Shown piece by piece: positions 33,761-42,092 of a DNA stretch of 64,000 nucleotides; the first letter of the stretch is position 1; each line of letters begins with the position of its first letter. The notes beneath the pieces are model-generated. The model ran no database searches. It was not told the DNA's origin and worked only from the letters and a program-made list of their open reading frames with translations. Source of the stretch: Vescimonas fastidiosa (GTDB lineage Bacteria; Bacillota; Clostridia; Oscillospirales; Oscillospiraceae); contig NZ_AP023416.1 in assembly GCF_018326305.1 (NCBI RefSeq), positions 124,001 to 188,000 of the forward strand. The letters run 5' to 3'. The translations under genes were made by a program, and so were the position numbers.

Positions 33761-34572
33761 TTTTATGGGAAATGTTTACCTATCCGTTCATTGTCCGGGC
33801 CTTCGTGGTGGGAATTTTGGTGTCGGTATGCGCGGCGCTTTTGGGCGTTCCCCTGGTGCTGAAGCGGTACTCCATGATCGGCGACGGCCTGAGCCATGTG
33901 TCCTTCGGGGCGCTGTCGGTGGCGGTGGCCTGCGGGTGGGCGCCGCTGCCGGTTTCCATCCCGGTGGTGGTCCTTGCGGCCCTGGGGCTGCTGCGGATGA
34001 CGGAGCGGAGCAAGCTGGGGGCCGACGCCGCCATTGCGGTGGTGTCCGCCTCGGCCCTGGCCATCGGCATCATTGTCACTAGCCTTACCACCGGCATGAC
34101 CACCGATGTGGACAGCTATATGTTCGGCTCCATCCTGGCCCTGAGCCGGGCGGATGTGGCCTTGAGCATCGGCGTGTCTGTGGCGGTTTTGGTGCTGTTC
34201 GGGCTGTTTTACCATCAATTATTTGCCATCACCTTTGACGAGAGCTTTTCCCGGGCCACGGGGATGAAGGTGGGGGTGTACAACACCCTGCTGGCGGTGC
34301 TGACGGCCCTGACCATCGTGCTGGGTATGCGGCTCATGGGCGCCATGCTCATCTCCAGCCTGGTGATTTTCCCGGCCCTGACGGCCATGCGGCTGAAAAA
34401 GAGCTTTTTGGGCGTGGTGGTGCTGGCAGGGTGCCTGTCGGTGGTGTGCTTCTGCGTGGGGCTGACGGGGTCGTACCTGCTGAGCCTGCCCGTGGGCGCG
34501 TCGGTGGTGGTGACCTCCCTGGCGGCGTTTTTGGTGGCGTCGGTTATGGGGCGGATAAGGGGGAGAAATTAA
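33757..34572 (+). CDS. znuB: ZnuB-type permease
   Basis: 271 residues with about eight membrane helices. ABC-3 family features include KRYSMIGDGLSHVSFGALSVA (about 30-52) and GMRLMGAMLISSLVIFPALTA (about 187-207). It is the membrane channel of the zinc importer. It is the last gene of the operon; no clean terminator follows, and the next 300 bp are repeat cluster 6. Confidence 0.9.
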   Translation: MILWEMFTYPFIVRAFVVGILVSVCAALLGVPLVLKRYSMIGDGLSHVSFGALSVAVACGWAPLPVSIPVVVLAALGLLRMTERSKLGADAAIAVVSASALAIGIIVTSLTTGMTTDVDSYMFGSILALSRADVALSIGVSVAVLVLFGLFYHQLFAITFDESFSRATGMKVGVYNTLLAVLTALTIVLGMRLMGAMLISSLVIFPALTAMRLKKSFLGVVVLAGCLSVVCFCVGLTGSYLLSLPVGASVVVTSLAAFLVASVMGRIRGRN

Positions 34573-34577
34573 AAAGA

Positions 34578-34850
34578 GACGGATTGCCACGGCCAGTGTG
34601 CGCACCGGCCTTACAATGACAAGTTACAAGCAATGCGGCGGGCAGACCGATGTAGGCATCGGCCCCTACGGAATGGTTTGTTGAGGTGGACGGCTCTGTC
34701 CGCCCGGCCCGATAACGCAGCGCTTTGTAGGGCAGGGCCCGCGTGCCCTGCCGGTGCGGTGGGGAAAAAGAATCCCCCAGTCACGGCTTTGCCGTGCCAG
34801 CCCCCTTTAGGCAAGGGGGCCATGGATATGGTGCGCGGCAAGGGGTGTGG
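34578..34850. repeat. Cluster 6 of hairpin modules
   Basis: GGATTGCCACGGCCAGTGTG...ACAATGACA, CCGATGTAGGCATCGG with CCCCTACGG, GGTGGACGGCTCTGTCCGCC, GCAGGGCCCGCGTGCCCTGC and the CACGGCTTTGCCGTG module in series. No gene seen. Confidence 0.75.
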
Positions 34851-34885
34851 TACGGCGAAAAGCCGGGGGCCCGCAGCGCGCAAAA

Positions 34886-34913
34886 AAGCTCGGCGTGAGC
34901 CGAGCTTTTTTAT
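34886..34913. terminator. Bidirectional terminator between znuB and the DUF308 gene
   Basis: AAAAAAGCTCGGC/GCCGAGCTTTTTT with a GTGA loop. Confidence 0.85.
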
Positions 34914-34961
34914 GCGCTGCGGGGACGGCGTGTGCATCCGTCTGCGTTTGTGCAAAGGGGG

Positions 34962-35504
34962 TCAATACCGGGTGCCCAGCTTACTGAAGGCGAGGATGAG
35001 ACAGTCCACCCCCAGAAGAAGCAGGTAAATGCCGATGACGAGCGGAACGGACAGCAGGGATATCCACGGATTCAGGATCATCAGACCGCCCAGCACCAGG
35101 CCGAGGGCATTCAGTATCAGCGTAAAATAATAGGGAAATTCTCCGGCAAAGAAGCGGATCTTATTCAAATTCGACAGGCGGGAGATGCAGTGGGCCAGGA
35201 ACCACAGGGGAACGAGAACAGACAGGATCAGCTTCCCGGCATTGGGGTACACCAGCAGCATAACACCGGCCATGACGCTGAGGGTGCCGGAGAGGAGGGA
35301 AACGATGGGGCCGAAGCCGGTGAAATGCGCTATACGGACATAGAGCAGAATATCCGCCACGCCCATGATGACGGCCACCGCGCCGTAGGCCACGATGAAC
35401 CCCGTCAGGGCGCTTGCAGGCCGGGCCAGGGTGAAAATCCCCAGCAGCACCAGGAGGACACCCTCCGCAAACTCAAACCAGCGAAATCCGGACCACTTTT
35501 TCAT
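34962..35504 (-). CDS. HdeD-like DUF308 membrane protein
   Basis: 180 residues with six short membrane helices in three pairs, as in the HdeD/DUF308 family. The N-terminal FEFAEGVLLVLLGIFTLARP is typical. The start overlaps the ftsH stop by ATGA, so it is the last gene of the marR-tauE-ftsH unit. Function is unknown; HdeD of E. coli is linked to acid stress. It could assist or be a client of the membrane protease (inference from coupling only). Confidence 0.8.
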   Translation of the reverse strand: MKKWSGFRWFEFAEGVLLVLLGIFTLARPASALTGFIVAYGAVAVIMGVADILLYVRIAHFTGFGPIVSLLSGTLSVMAGVMLLVYPNAGKLILSVLVPLWFLAHCISRLSNLNKIRFFAGEFPYYFTLILNALGLVLGGLMILNPWISLLSVPLVIGIYLLLLGVDCLILAFSKLGTRY

Positions 35505-37330
35505 TGGGCATCGTCTCCTTCCTTTAAGATGTGCATAAACTCCTCGCCGGTGATGGTCTCCTTTTCATAGAGGTACTGCGCAAGCTTATCCAGCTTCGGC
35601 CGGTTATCCGTGAGGAGCTTGCGGGCCTTTTCGTGCTGGGCCTTCACCAGCTCCACCACCTTTTCATCTATGCGCTTTTGGGTGTCGGAGGCGCAGGCCA
35701 GGGAGCTATCGCCGCCGAGATACTGGTTTGTGACCGTCTCCATGGCCACCATGTCGAACTCGTCACTCATGCCGTAGCGGGCGATCATGGCCCGGGCCAG
35801 CTTGGTGGCCTGCTCGATGTCGTTGGAGGCACCGGTGGTGATCTCCCCGAAGGCTACCTCCTCGGCGGCCCGTCCGCCGGTGAGGGTGGCGATCTTATTT
35901 TCGATCTCCTGCTTGCTCATCAGGTACTTGTCGCCGGTGTCCACCTGCATGGTGTAGCCCAGGGCCCCGGAGGTGCGGGGAATAATGGTGATCTTCTGCA
36001 CCGGGGCGGAATGAGTCTGCAGGGCGGCCACCAGGGCGTGGCCGATCTCATGATAGGCAACCACCCGCTTCTCCTGATCGGACAGGACGGCGCTTTTCTT
36101 CTGATACCCGGCGATGACCACCTCGATGCTCTCCTCCAGGTCGGCCTCGGTGACGATAACGCGGCCATTGCGCACAGCCCGCAGGGCGGCCTCGTTGACG
36201 ATATTGGCCAGCTCCGCGCCGGAGGCACCGGCGGCCATGCGGGCGATGGTGTGGAAGTTTACATCCTCGGCGGTCTTGATTTTCTTAGCATGGACCTTCA
36301 AAATGGCTTCCCGGCCCGCCAGATCCGGCAGCTCCACCGGAACACGCCGGTCAAAACGGCCGGGGCGGGTCAGAGCGGGGTCCAGGGACTCGGGGCGGTT
36401 GGTGGCGGCGAGAATGATGACCCCGGTATTGCCCTCAAAGCCGTCCATCTCCGTGAGGAGCTGGTTGAGGGTCTGCTCCCGCTCATCGTTGCCGCCCATA
36501 TTGCCGCCGCTGCGCTTCTGGCCGATGGCGTCGATCTCGTCGATAAACACGATGCAGGGGGCCTTTTCCTTGGCCTGCTTAAACAGGTCCCGGACCTTAC
36601 TGGCGCCCATGCCCACGAACATCTCCACAAACTCCGAGCCGGAGATGGAGAAGAAGGGCACATTGGACTCCCCTGCCACGGCCTTGGCCAGCATGGTTTT
36701 GCCGGTGCCCGGAGGGCCTACCAGCAAAATGCCCTTGGGCATGGAGGCCCCGGCCTCGGTGTACTTCTGAGGATTGTGCAGGTAATCGACGATCTCCTGC
36801 AGATTCTCCTTGGCCTCATCCTCCCCGGCCACATCGGAGAAACGAATGCCCTGGGAGGACTGGACATAGACCTTGGCACTGGACCTTCCGGCGCCGAACA
36901 TCAGGGAGTTCTTGCCCCCGGCCTGCTCCATAAGCTTCTTGCTCATGTACTGGCCGATGCCGAGAAAAATCAGCAGCGGAAGAACGATGGTCAAAAAGAA
37001 GGACAGCAGCGGCGAGGTGGTCTGCTGCACCTCCTTGGTGAAGGTGGCCCCGGCGTCATAGAGGCGCTGGGTCAGGGTGGGGTCGTCCATGGCTCCGGTG
37101 GTGTAGACGGTGCCGCCCGACTTCCCGGTGAAAATGATCTGGTCGCTCTCCACCTGCACCTTGCCGATGTCCTTGTCCTCAATCATCTGCATGAAGGTGC
37201 CGTAGTCCGTCTCCGTGACCTGATTGCGGGCAATCAGGGGCGCAACCAGAAGGTTAAAGAGCAGGATCACCAGCAGGGTAATGCCGTAATAATAGAGTAA
37301 GGGTTTCTTGGGGGATTTAACTTCTTTCAT
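35501..37330 (-). CDS. ftsH: FtsH, membrane-bound ATP-dependent zinc metalloprotease
   Basis: 609 residues. Two N-terminal membrane helices (about 11-34 and 108-127) flank the external FtsH domain. An AAA+ module has Walker A GPPGTGKT (205-212), Walker [13 protein letters not shown] and an SRH region, and an M41 protease domain carries the zinc motif HEIGH (about 428-432). It degrades membrane and short-lived cytosolic proteins. Context is unusual: a MarR regulator and a TauE-like exporter precede it, rather than tilS-hpt, so this may be a second, condition-specific FtsH. Confidence 0.93.
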   Translation of the reverse strand: MKEVKSPKKPLLYYYGITLLVILLFNLLVAPLIARNQVTETDYGTFMQMIEDKDIGKVQVESDQIIFTGKSGGTVYTTGAMDDPTLTQRLYDAGATFTKEVQQTTSPLLSFFLTIVLPLLIFLGIGQYMSKKLMEQAGGKNSLMFGAGRSSAKVYVQSSQGIRFSDVAGEDEAKENLQEIVDYLHNPQKYTEAGASMPKGILLVGPPGTGKTMLAKAVAGESNVPFFSISGSEFVEMFVGMGASKVRDLFKQAKEKAPCIVFIDEIDAIGQKRSGGNMGGNDEREQTLNQLLTEMDGFEGNTGVIILAATNRPESLDPALTRPGRFDRRVPVELPDLAGREAILKVHAKKIKTAEDVNFHTIARMAAGASGAELANIVNEAALRAVRNGRVIVTEADLEESIEVVIAGYQKKSAVLSDQEKRVVAYHEIGHALVAALQTHSAPVQKITIIPRTSGALGYTMQVDTGDKYLMSKQEIENKIATLTGGRAAEEVAFGEITTGASNDIEQATKLARAMIARYGMSDEFDMVAMETVTNQYLGGDSSLACASDTQKRIDEKVVELVKAQHEKARKLLTDNRPKLDKLAQYLYEKETITGEEFMHILKEGDDAQ

Positions 37331-37347
37331 GGAAACATCTCCTTTTA

Positions 37348-38124
37348 TCAGTGTAGCAGCCGGAAGCCCATGATAACCGCGCCCAGGACCACCAGGACGA
37401 TGCCGGTGGCCCGGTTAAGGGTCTTGGGCTTGGCCTTATTGGCGAACACCGCCGCGATCTGCGCCCACGCCAGGGTGAACACGATGCACAGCACCCATGT
37501 GAGCACATCCGGCATTCCGCCGATGGCGAAGTGGGACACCGACCCGGTAAGGGCCGTGAAGGTCATGATGAACACGCTGGTGCCCACGGCGGTCTTTAGC
37601 TCGTAGCCCATGACGCTGGTGAGGATCAGCAGCATCATCATGCCGCCACCGGCACCCACAAAGCCGCAGATGAAGCCGATGGCGATACCGCAGACAACGG
37701 ACTGGACAGCCCGCTTTTTTGCGCTGACGGCGGCCATGGCCTCCTTGGTGGTCATCACCGGGCGCAGGATGAATTTAATGCCCAGCAGAAAGGTCATGAA
37801 CACCGAGAAGCCGCCCATAGTGGCCGCAGGCACCAGGCTTGCCACATAGCTGCCCACCACCGTAAAGGCCAGGACGCTGACCATCATGATAAGGCCGTTT
37901 TTTATATCCAGATTTTTATTTTTGTGGTAGGTGTAGGCGGAAACGGCGCTGGCCAGCACATCCGAGGAAAGGGCGATGCCCACAGCCATGTAAGGGTCCA
38001 TGTTCAAAAAGGTGATGAGCATGGGGCTGATGACGGCGGCGGCGCTCAGGCCCGCAAAGCCCGTACCCAGGCCCGCGCCCATGCCCGCAAAAAAAGTGAC
38101 TAAAACGGTTAAAAATATATGCAT
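37348..38124 (-). CDS. TauE/SafE-family anion exporter
   Basis: 258 residues with about eight membrane helices and the two repeated G-rich signatures GAGLGTGFAGLSAAAVISPML and GFVGAGGGMMMLLIL that define the family. Members move sulfite, sulfoacetate or other organosulfur anions. It starts 6 bp after the marR stop, so the MarR protein may sense its substrate. 17 bp separate it from ftsH. Confidence 0.85.
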   Translation of the reverse strand: MHIFLTVLVTFFAGMGAGLGTGFAGLSAAAVISPMLITFLNMDPYMAVGIALSSDVLASAVSAYTYHKNKNLDIKNGLIMMVSVLAFTVVGSYVASLVPAATMGGFSVFMTFLLGIKFILRPVMTTKEAMAAVSAKKRAVQSVVCGIAIGFICGFVGAGGGMMMLLILTSVMGYELKTAVGTSVFIMTFTALTGSVSHFAIGGMPDVLTWVLCIVFTLAWAQIAAVFANKAKPKTLNRATGIVLVVLGAVIMGFRLLH

Positions 38125-38130
38125 AGCGGA

Positions 38131-38562
38131 TTACTTCCCTTCTAAGATACCGTCGAGATTTTCCTCGATGCGGCGCATGAGGTTTGCAAAGGCCCGGCGG
38201 GTCTCCTGGTCCGTGTCGGCAAAGACCTTCTCCAGGAAATCCGCCTGCAGCTGCCGCCCCCGCCGAATGACCGGGAGGGCCTTCTCGGTGCAGAAAAGCT
38301 CCGTTTTGCGGCGGTCCGTGGGCGAGGGCCGGCGGATCAGATACCCCTCCTGCACCAGACGCTCCACATGGACGGAAATGAGATTGGCCTTAATGTGCCG
38401 CAGCTCCACGATCTCGCTGGCGGTCTTGTAGGCAGGGTTATTCCCCAGGAACATCAGAATGTCAAAGGCCGTCTGGGGCAGGTCCAGCTCCCGGCAGAGG
38501 TCCTTGCAGGCCACGCCGTAGGCCAGGGATATTTTTCGGGGTATCTCGATATTCAGCTCCAT
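38131..38562 (-). CDS. MarR-family transcriptional regulator
   Basis: 143 residues. A winged helix-turn-helix is visible in the middle (TASEIVELRHIKANLISVHVERLVQEGYL, wing RRPSPTDRRKT), flanked by dimerisation helices. It is the first gene of the marR-tauE-ftsH-DUF308 unit and probably represses it. GAGGTGAAGCAGT precedes the ATG. The ligand is unknown. Confidence 0.85.
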   Translation of the reverse strand: MELNIEIPRKISLAYGVACKDLCRELDLPQTAFDILMFLGNNPAYKTASEIVELRHIKANLISVHVERLVQEGYLIRRPSPTDRRKTELFCTEKALPVIRRGRQLQADFLEKVFADTDQETRRAFANLMRRIEENLDGILEGK

Positions 38563-38597
38563 ACTGCTTCACCTCGGAATAGTTCTTATATGAATAG

Positions 38598-38609
38598 TTC
38601 AATTTTGAA
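38598..38609. promoter_or_regulatory. Candidate MarR operator
   Basis: TTCAATTTTGAA, a 5-bp-arm palindrome in the AT-rich stretch 35 bp before the marR start. MarR proteins commonly bind such sites in their own promoters. No biochemical evidence. Confidence 0.4.
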
Positions 38610-38650
38610 GTAATATAGCACGATGTCATAGGGATGTCAATAGGGTAGAG

Positions 38651-38681
38651 AAAAAAGCCGCTCCAAAACAGTGGCTTTTTC
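38651..38681. terminator. Stem-loop with A/T flanks between marR and the topoisomerase operon
   Basis: AAAAGCCGCT/AGTGGCTTTT with one G-T wobble and flanking A and T runs. It lies upstream of marR, so it would stop readthrough in either direction. Confidence 0.5.
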
Positions 38682-38775
38682 GCGTAAAACATCGGGTTGT
38701 GACGCTGCATATCCTTTTTTATGTAGACAAGAAAAATTATGCAACTTTTTCGGGATTTTTCTGTTTACATAACAA

Positions 38776-38796
38776 TGTGGATAACTATGTGGATAT
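38776..38796. promoter_or_regulatory. Two DnaA boxes upstream of the ParE-like gene
   Basis: TGTGGATAA (38776-38784) is the exact inverse of the consensus box TTATCCACA. TGTGGATAT (38788-38796) matches at 8 of 9. They are in the same orientation, 12 bp start to start, about 140 bp before the topoisomerase promoter. No dnaA or dnaN gene is nearby, so this is not evidently the replication origin. Confidence 0.6.
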
Positions 38797-38913
38797 TGTG
38801 CAAAACCCTTTGCAGAAGGCTGATTTTATGGGGTTGCCTTTTTGTTATAAGTTGGTGAAGTGTCTAACATTTTCTATTCTTATTTCGATTTTTGTCAGAC
38901 TTTGGGGCGGCAC

Positions 38914-38942
38914 TTGCCAGAACGGAGAAAATGCGGTAAAAT
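38914..38942 (+). promoter_or_regulatory. Sigma-A promoter of the topoisomerase operon
   Basis: -35 TTGCCA (38914-38919), 17-nt spacer, -10 TAAAAT (38937-38942). The predicted transcript starts only about 30 nt before the ATG. Confidence 0.75.
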
Positions 38943-38979
38943 AATAAGGTATGGCCGGAATCGCCGGCAGGAGGGGTCT

Positions 38980-40968
38980 ATGGCAACGAAAAAAAGCTAC
39001 AACAACGAAAGCATTTCCAGCCTCAAGGGCGCGGATCGGGTACGCAAGCGCCCGGGGGTCATCTTCGGCTCCGACGGCCTGGAGGGCTGTGAGCACGCTG
39101 TATTTGAAATACTGTCCAACGCCATCGACGAGGCCCGGGAGGGTCACGGCCGGCTCATTACCGTCACGCGGTTTTCCGACCTCTCCATCCAGGTGGAGGA
39201 CATGGGCCGGGGCTGCCCGGTGGACTGGAACGAAAAAGAGGGGCGCTACAACTGGGAGCTGGTATTCTGCGAGCTGTACGCCGGCGGAAAATATGACAAC
39301 GAAAACAGCGAAAACTACGAGTTTTCCCTGGGCCTCAACGGACTGGGCTCCTGCGCCACCCAGTACGCCAGCCGCTACATGGATGTGACCGTGTGGCGGG
39401 AGGGCAAGGAGTATTCCCTGCACTTTGAACGGGGCGAAATTGTGGGGCAGCTGCAGACCCGCCCCCTGCCCGACAGCCAAAAGCGCAAGACCGGCACCCG
39501 CATCCACTGGCTGCCGGACCTGGATGTGTTTACGGACATTCAAATTCCCCCGGACTACTACCGGGATGTGATGAAGCGCCAGGCCGTGGTAAACGCCGGG
39601 GTCACCTTCCGGCTGCGAAATCAAAACGGCGCAGCCTTTGACACGGAGGATTTCCTCTACGAAAACGGCATCGCCGACTACATCCGGGAGCTGGCGGGGC
39701 TGGACGCCTTCACCGAGCCGGTGTGCTGGGAATGCGAGCGCCGGGGTCGGGACCGGGCGGACAAGGCCGAGTACAAGGTGAAGCTGAACATTGCCTGCTG
39801 CTTTTCCAACAAGCATCCCGTGGTGGAGCACTACCATAACTCCAGCTTCTTAGAGCATGGCGGCTCCCCGGAAAAGGCCACCCGCCTGGCCTTTGTGTAC
39901 GCCATTGACAAGTACCTCCGGGACCACGGCAAGTACACCAAGGACGAGAGCAAGATCACCTATCCCGATGTGCAGGACTGTCTGATTTTGGTGAGCAACA
40001 ACTTCTCCACCCAGACCAGCTACGAAAACCAGACCAAAAAGTCCATTACCAATAAGTTCATTCAGGACGCTATGAACGACTTCCTGCGGGAGCAGCTGCA
40101 GGTATACTTCATTGAAAATCCCGATGCGGCGGAGAAGATCGCCAGCCAGGTGCTCATCAACAAGCGCAGCCGGGAGACGGCGGAAAAGACCCGCATCAAT
40201 CAGAAAAAAAAGCTGACGGAGAAGATCGACATTGCCAACCGTGTGCAGAAATTCGTGGACTGCCGCACCAAGGATGTGAGCAAGCGGGAGATTTACATTG
40301 TGGAGGGCGATTCCGCCCTGGGCGCCTGCAAGCAGAGCCGGGACGCGGAGTTCCAGGGCCTCATGCCCGTGCGGGGCAAGATACTCAACTGCCTGAAGGC
40401 CGACTATCCCCGCATTTTTAAGAGCGACATTATCACCGACCTGATGAAGGTCCTGGGCTGCGGCGTGGAGGTAAGCGGCCGGGCGGTGAAGGACCTGAAT
40501 CAGTTTGACCTGAATAACCTCCGCTGGAGCAAGGTCATCCTCTGCACCGATGGCGATGTGGACGGGTTCCAAATTCGCACCCTGATCCTCACCATGCTCT
40601 ATCGTCTGTGCCCCACGCTGATCCGGGAGGGCTATGTATATATCGCGGAGACGCCGCTGTTTGAGATCACCTGCAAGGAAAAGACCTGGTTTGCCTACTC
40701 GGAGAAAGAGAAGGCGGACATTCTCAAGTCTCTGGAGGGGAAAAAGGTGAAGGTGGACCGCAGCAAGGGTCTGGGCGAGAACGACCCGGAGATGATGTGG
40801 CTGACCACCATGAACCCGGAGACAAGGCGGCTGGTAAAGGTCCTGCCGGACGAGGCCGCAGAGACCGAGCGCATTTTTGACCTCCTGCTGGGGGACAACC
40901 TGGCGGGGCGGAAGGAGTATATCGCCGAGAACGGGCATAAGTATCTGGATATGATCGATGTGAGCTGA
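38980..40968 (+). CDS. Divergent type IIA topoisomerase ATPase subunit (ParE/GyrB-like)
   Basis: 662 residues. GHKL ATPase domain with LSNAIDEA (the N motif), EDMGRGCPVDW and GLNGLGSC; transducer domain; then a Toprim domain with YIVEGDSALGACKQ (about 440) and CTDGDVDGFQI. The E and DxD metal residues are kept, so strand cleavage and religation with the partner subunit are expected. Compared with ordinary GyrB/ParE the motifs are altered (ALG for AGG, NGLGS for HGVGA). AGGAGGGG sets the ATG. The ParC-like subunit lies 1.1 kb downstream, after a GIY-YIG gene. Confidence 0.85.
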   Translation: MATKKSYNNESISSLKGADRVRKRPGVIFGSDGLEGCEHAVFEILSNAIDEAREGHGRLITVTRFSDLSIQVEDMGRGCPVDWNEKEGRYNWELVFCELYAGGKYDNENSENYEFSLGLNGLGSCATQYASRYMDVTVWREGKEYSLHFERGEIVGQLQTRPLPDSQKRKTGTRIHWLPDLDVFTDIQIPPDYYRDVMKRQAVVNAGVTFRLRNQNGAAFDTEDFLYENGIADYIRELAGLDAFTEPVCWECERRGRDRADKAEYKVKLNIACCFSNKHPVVEHYHNSSFLEHGGSPEKATRLAFVYAIDKYLRDHGKYTKDESKITYPDVQDCLILVSNNFSTQTSYENQTKKSITNKFIQDAMNDFLREQLQVYFIENPDAAEKIASQVLINKRSRETAEKTRINQKKKLTEKIDIANRVQKFVDCRTKDVSKREIYIVEGDSALGACKQSRDAEFQGLMPVRGKILNCLKADYPRIFKSDIITDLMKVLGCGVEVSGRAVKDLNQFDLNNLRWSKVILCTDGDVDGFQIRTLILTMLYRLCPTLIREGYVYIAETPLFEITCKEKTWFAYSEKEKADILKSLEGKKVKVDRSKGLGENDPEMMWLTTMNPETRRLVKVLPDEAAETERIFDLLLGDNLAGRKEYIAENGHKYLDMIDVS

Positions 40969-40970
40969 AG

Positions 40971-41480
40971 ATGGACCGATTCGATAAGGATATTTCATTT
41001 TTGGAAAGTGTTGACCGCGACCCGACGTTGTACCAAAAACATCCAACGGTTTCCACATTGGAAGAACTCCATCGGACAAAGTGCAGTTCGCTTCCGTGTC
41101 AGCCAGGCATTTACCGAGTGCTGGCCCCGGAAAAGCTACCCATTTCCTTTATTGAGGGCTCCGACAATTTGCGTGCAAAAGGTTATCCGGCGGCAATTTT
41201 GGAACAAAAATACGGCCAATGCACAGGCAAAACCGTTTTGTACATCGGCAAGGCTAACGGACGCGGCGGCCTGCGGCAGCGGGTGCTGCAATATGTAAAA
41301 TACGGCTGGGGCACCGCTGTCAACCACAAGGGCGGGCGCGCCATTTGGCAGGTGAAGGACTATCCGCTCCTGCTGTTAGAGTACGAAGTCTGCGAAAATT
41401 GCGAGCAGAGGGAGCATGAGCTGTTAGCCGATTATAAGAAGGAAAACGGCACCTATCCCTTGGCAAATTGGCGGGGGTAG
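40971..41480 (+). CDS. GIY-YIG-fold protein between topoisomerase subunits
   Basis: 169 residues. After about 40 residues of unknown character come PGIYRVL (GIY at 46-48), VLYIGKA (YIG at 91-93), LRQRV with the arginine expected after YIG (R102/R104), a candidate metal-binding Glu (E148 or E150, REHELLADY) and a C-terminal Asn (N166). The order fits a GIY-YIG nuclease with a longer-than-usual insert between the two motifs. It starts 2 bp after the ParE stop with no good ribosome binding site. Base composition in its first half is clearly more AT-rich than its neighbours, hinting at later acquisition. The target is unknown. Confidence 0.65.
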   Translation: MDRFDKDISFLESVDRDPTLYQKHPTVSTLEELHRTKCSSLPCQPGIYRVLAPEKLPISFIEGSDNLRAKGYPAAILEQKYGQCTGKTVLYIGKANGRGGLRQRVLQYVKYGWGTAVNHKGGRAIWQVKDYPLLLLEYEVCENCEQREHELLADYKKENGTYPLANWRG

Positions 41481-41499
41481 GCGGAGCAAGGGAATAAAA

Positions 41500-42000
41500 A
41501 GCCTCCCCTGTGTAAGGGGAGATGCTCGAAGCGTCGGAGAGGTTGATGGCCCCTTGCCTAAAGGGGGCTGGCACGGCGAAGCCGTGACTGGGGGATTCTT
41601 CCCCGCACGAATCCCTCCACCAGCCTGCGGCTGGTCCCCCTCCCTTTAGGCAAGGGAGGCTTTGGGACGGATTGCCACAGCCAGTGTGCACACTGGCTTC
41701 GCAATGACACGGTGGTTTACAGAGAGTCCGGCGCAAAACCCGGCGGGCCGATGTGGGCATCGGCCCCTACACACGGCCATCGGTAGACACTCCGTAGGGG
41801 ACGGGGTACGGATCGCCACGGGCGCGGCGCGCCCTCGCAATGACACATTGCAAGGAATGCGGTATAAGCCCAGTTCGGGCCGTCGGAGACGCCGGCCCTA
41901 CGCACCGTTTACCGATAGGATTTTGTAGGGGCGGACGACCCTGTCCGCCCGGCCCCGGCAGCACAGTGTTTTGTAGGGCAGGGCCCATGTGCCCTGCCGC
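41500..42000. repeat. Cluster 7 of hairpin modules
   Basis: About 500 bp without a gene. It holds a CTCCCCTGTGTAAGGGGAG module, the CACGGCGAAGCCGTG module, GGATTGCCACAGCCAGTGTG...GCAATGACA, GGCCGATGTGGGCATCGGCC, a second GATCGCCACGGGCGC...CGCAATGACA, GGCGGACGACCCTGTCCGCC and GCAGGGCCCATGTGCCCTGC. It splits the topoisomerase operon, so the ParC-like gene may depend on readthrough. Confidence 0.8.
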
Positions 42001-42092
42001 GTGCCCTGCGCCGCAAATTAAAATCGATCGTTTTTTGGCGGGGACAGCCCGTGCCTTCCCCGCCAGTTTGAATACGAAAGGAATTATCTTTC

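Noticed and set aside
38700..38900. Chromosomal replication origin at the DnaA boxes
   Set aside because: Only two boxes, and no dnaA, dnaN, rpmH or gyrAB neighbours.
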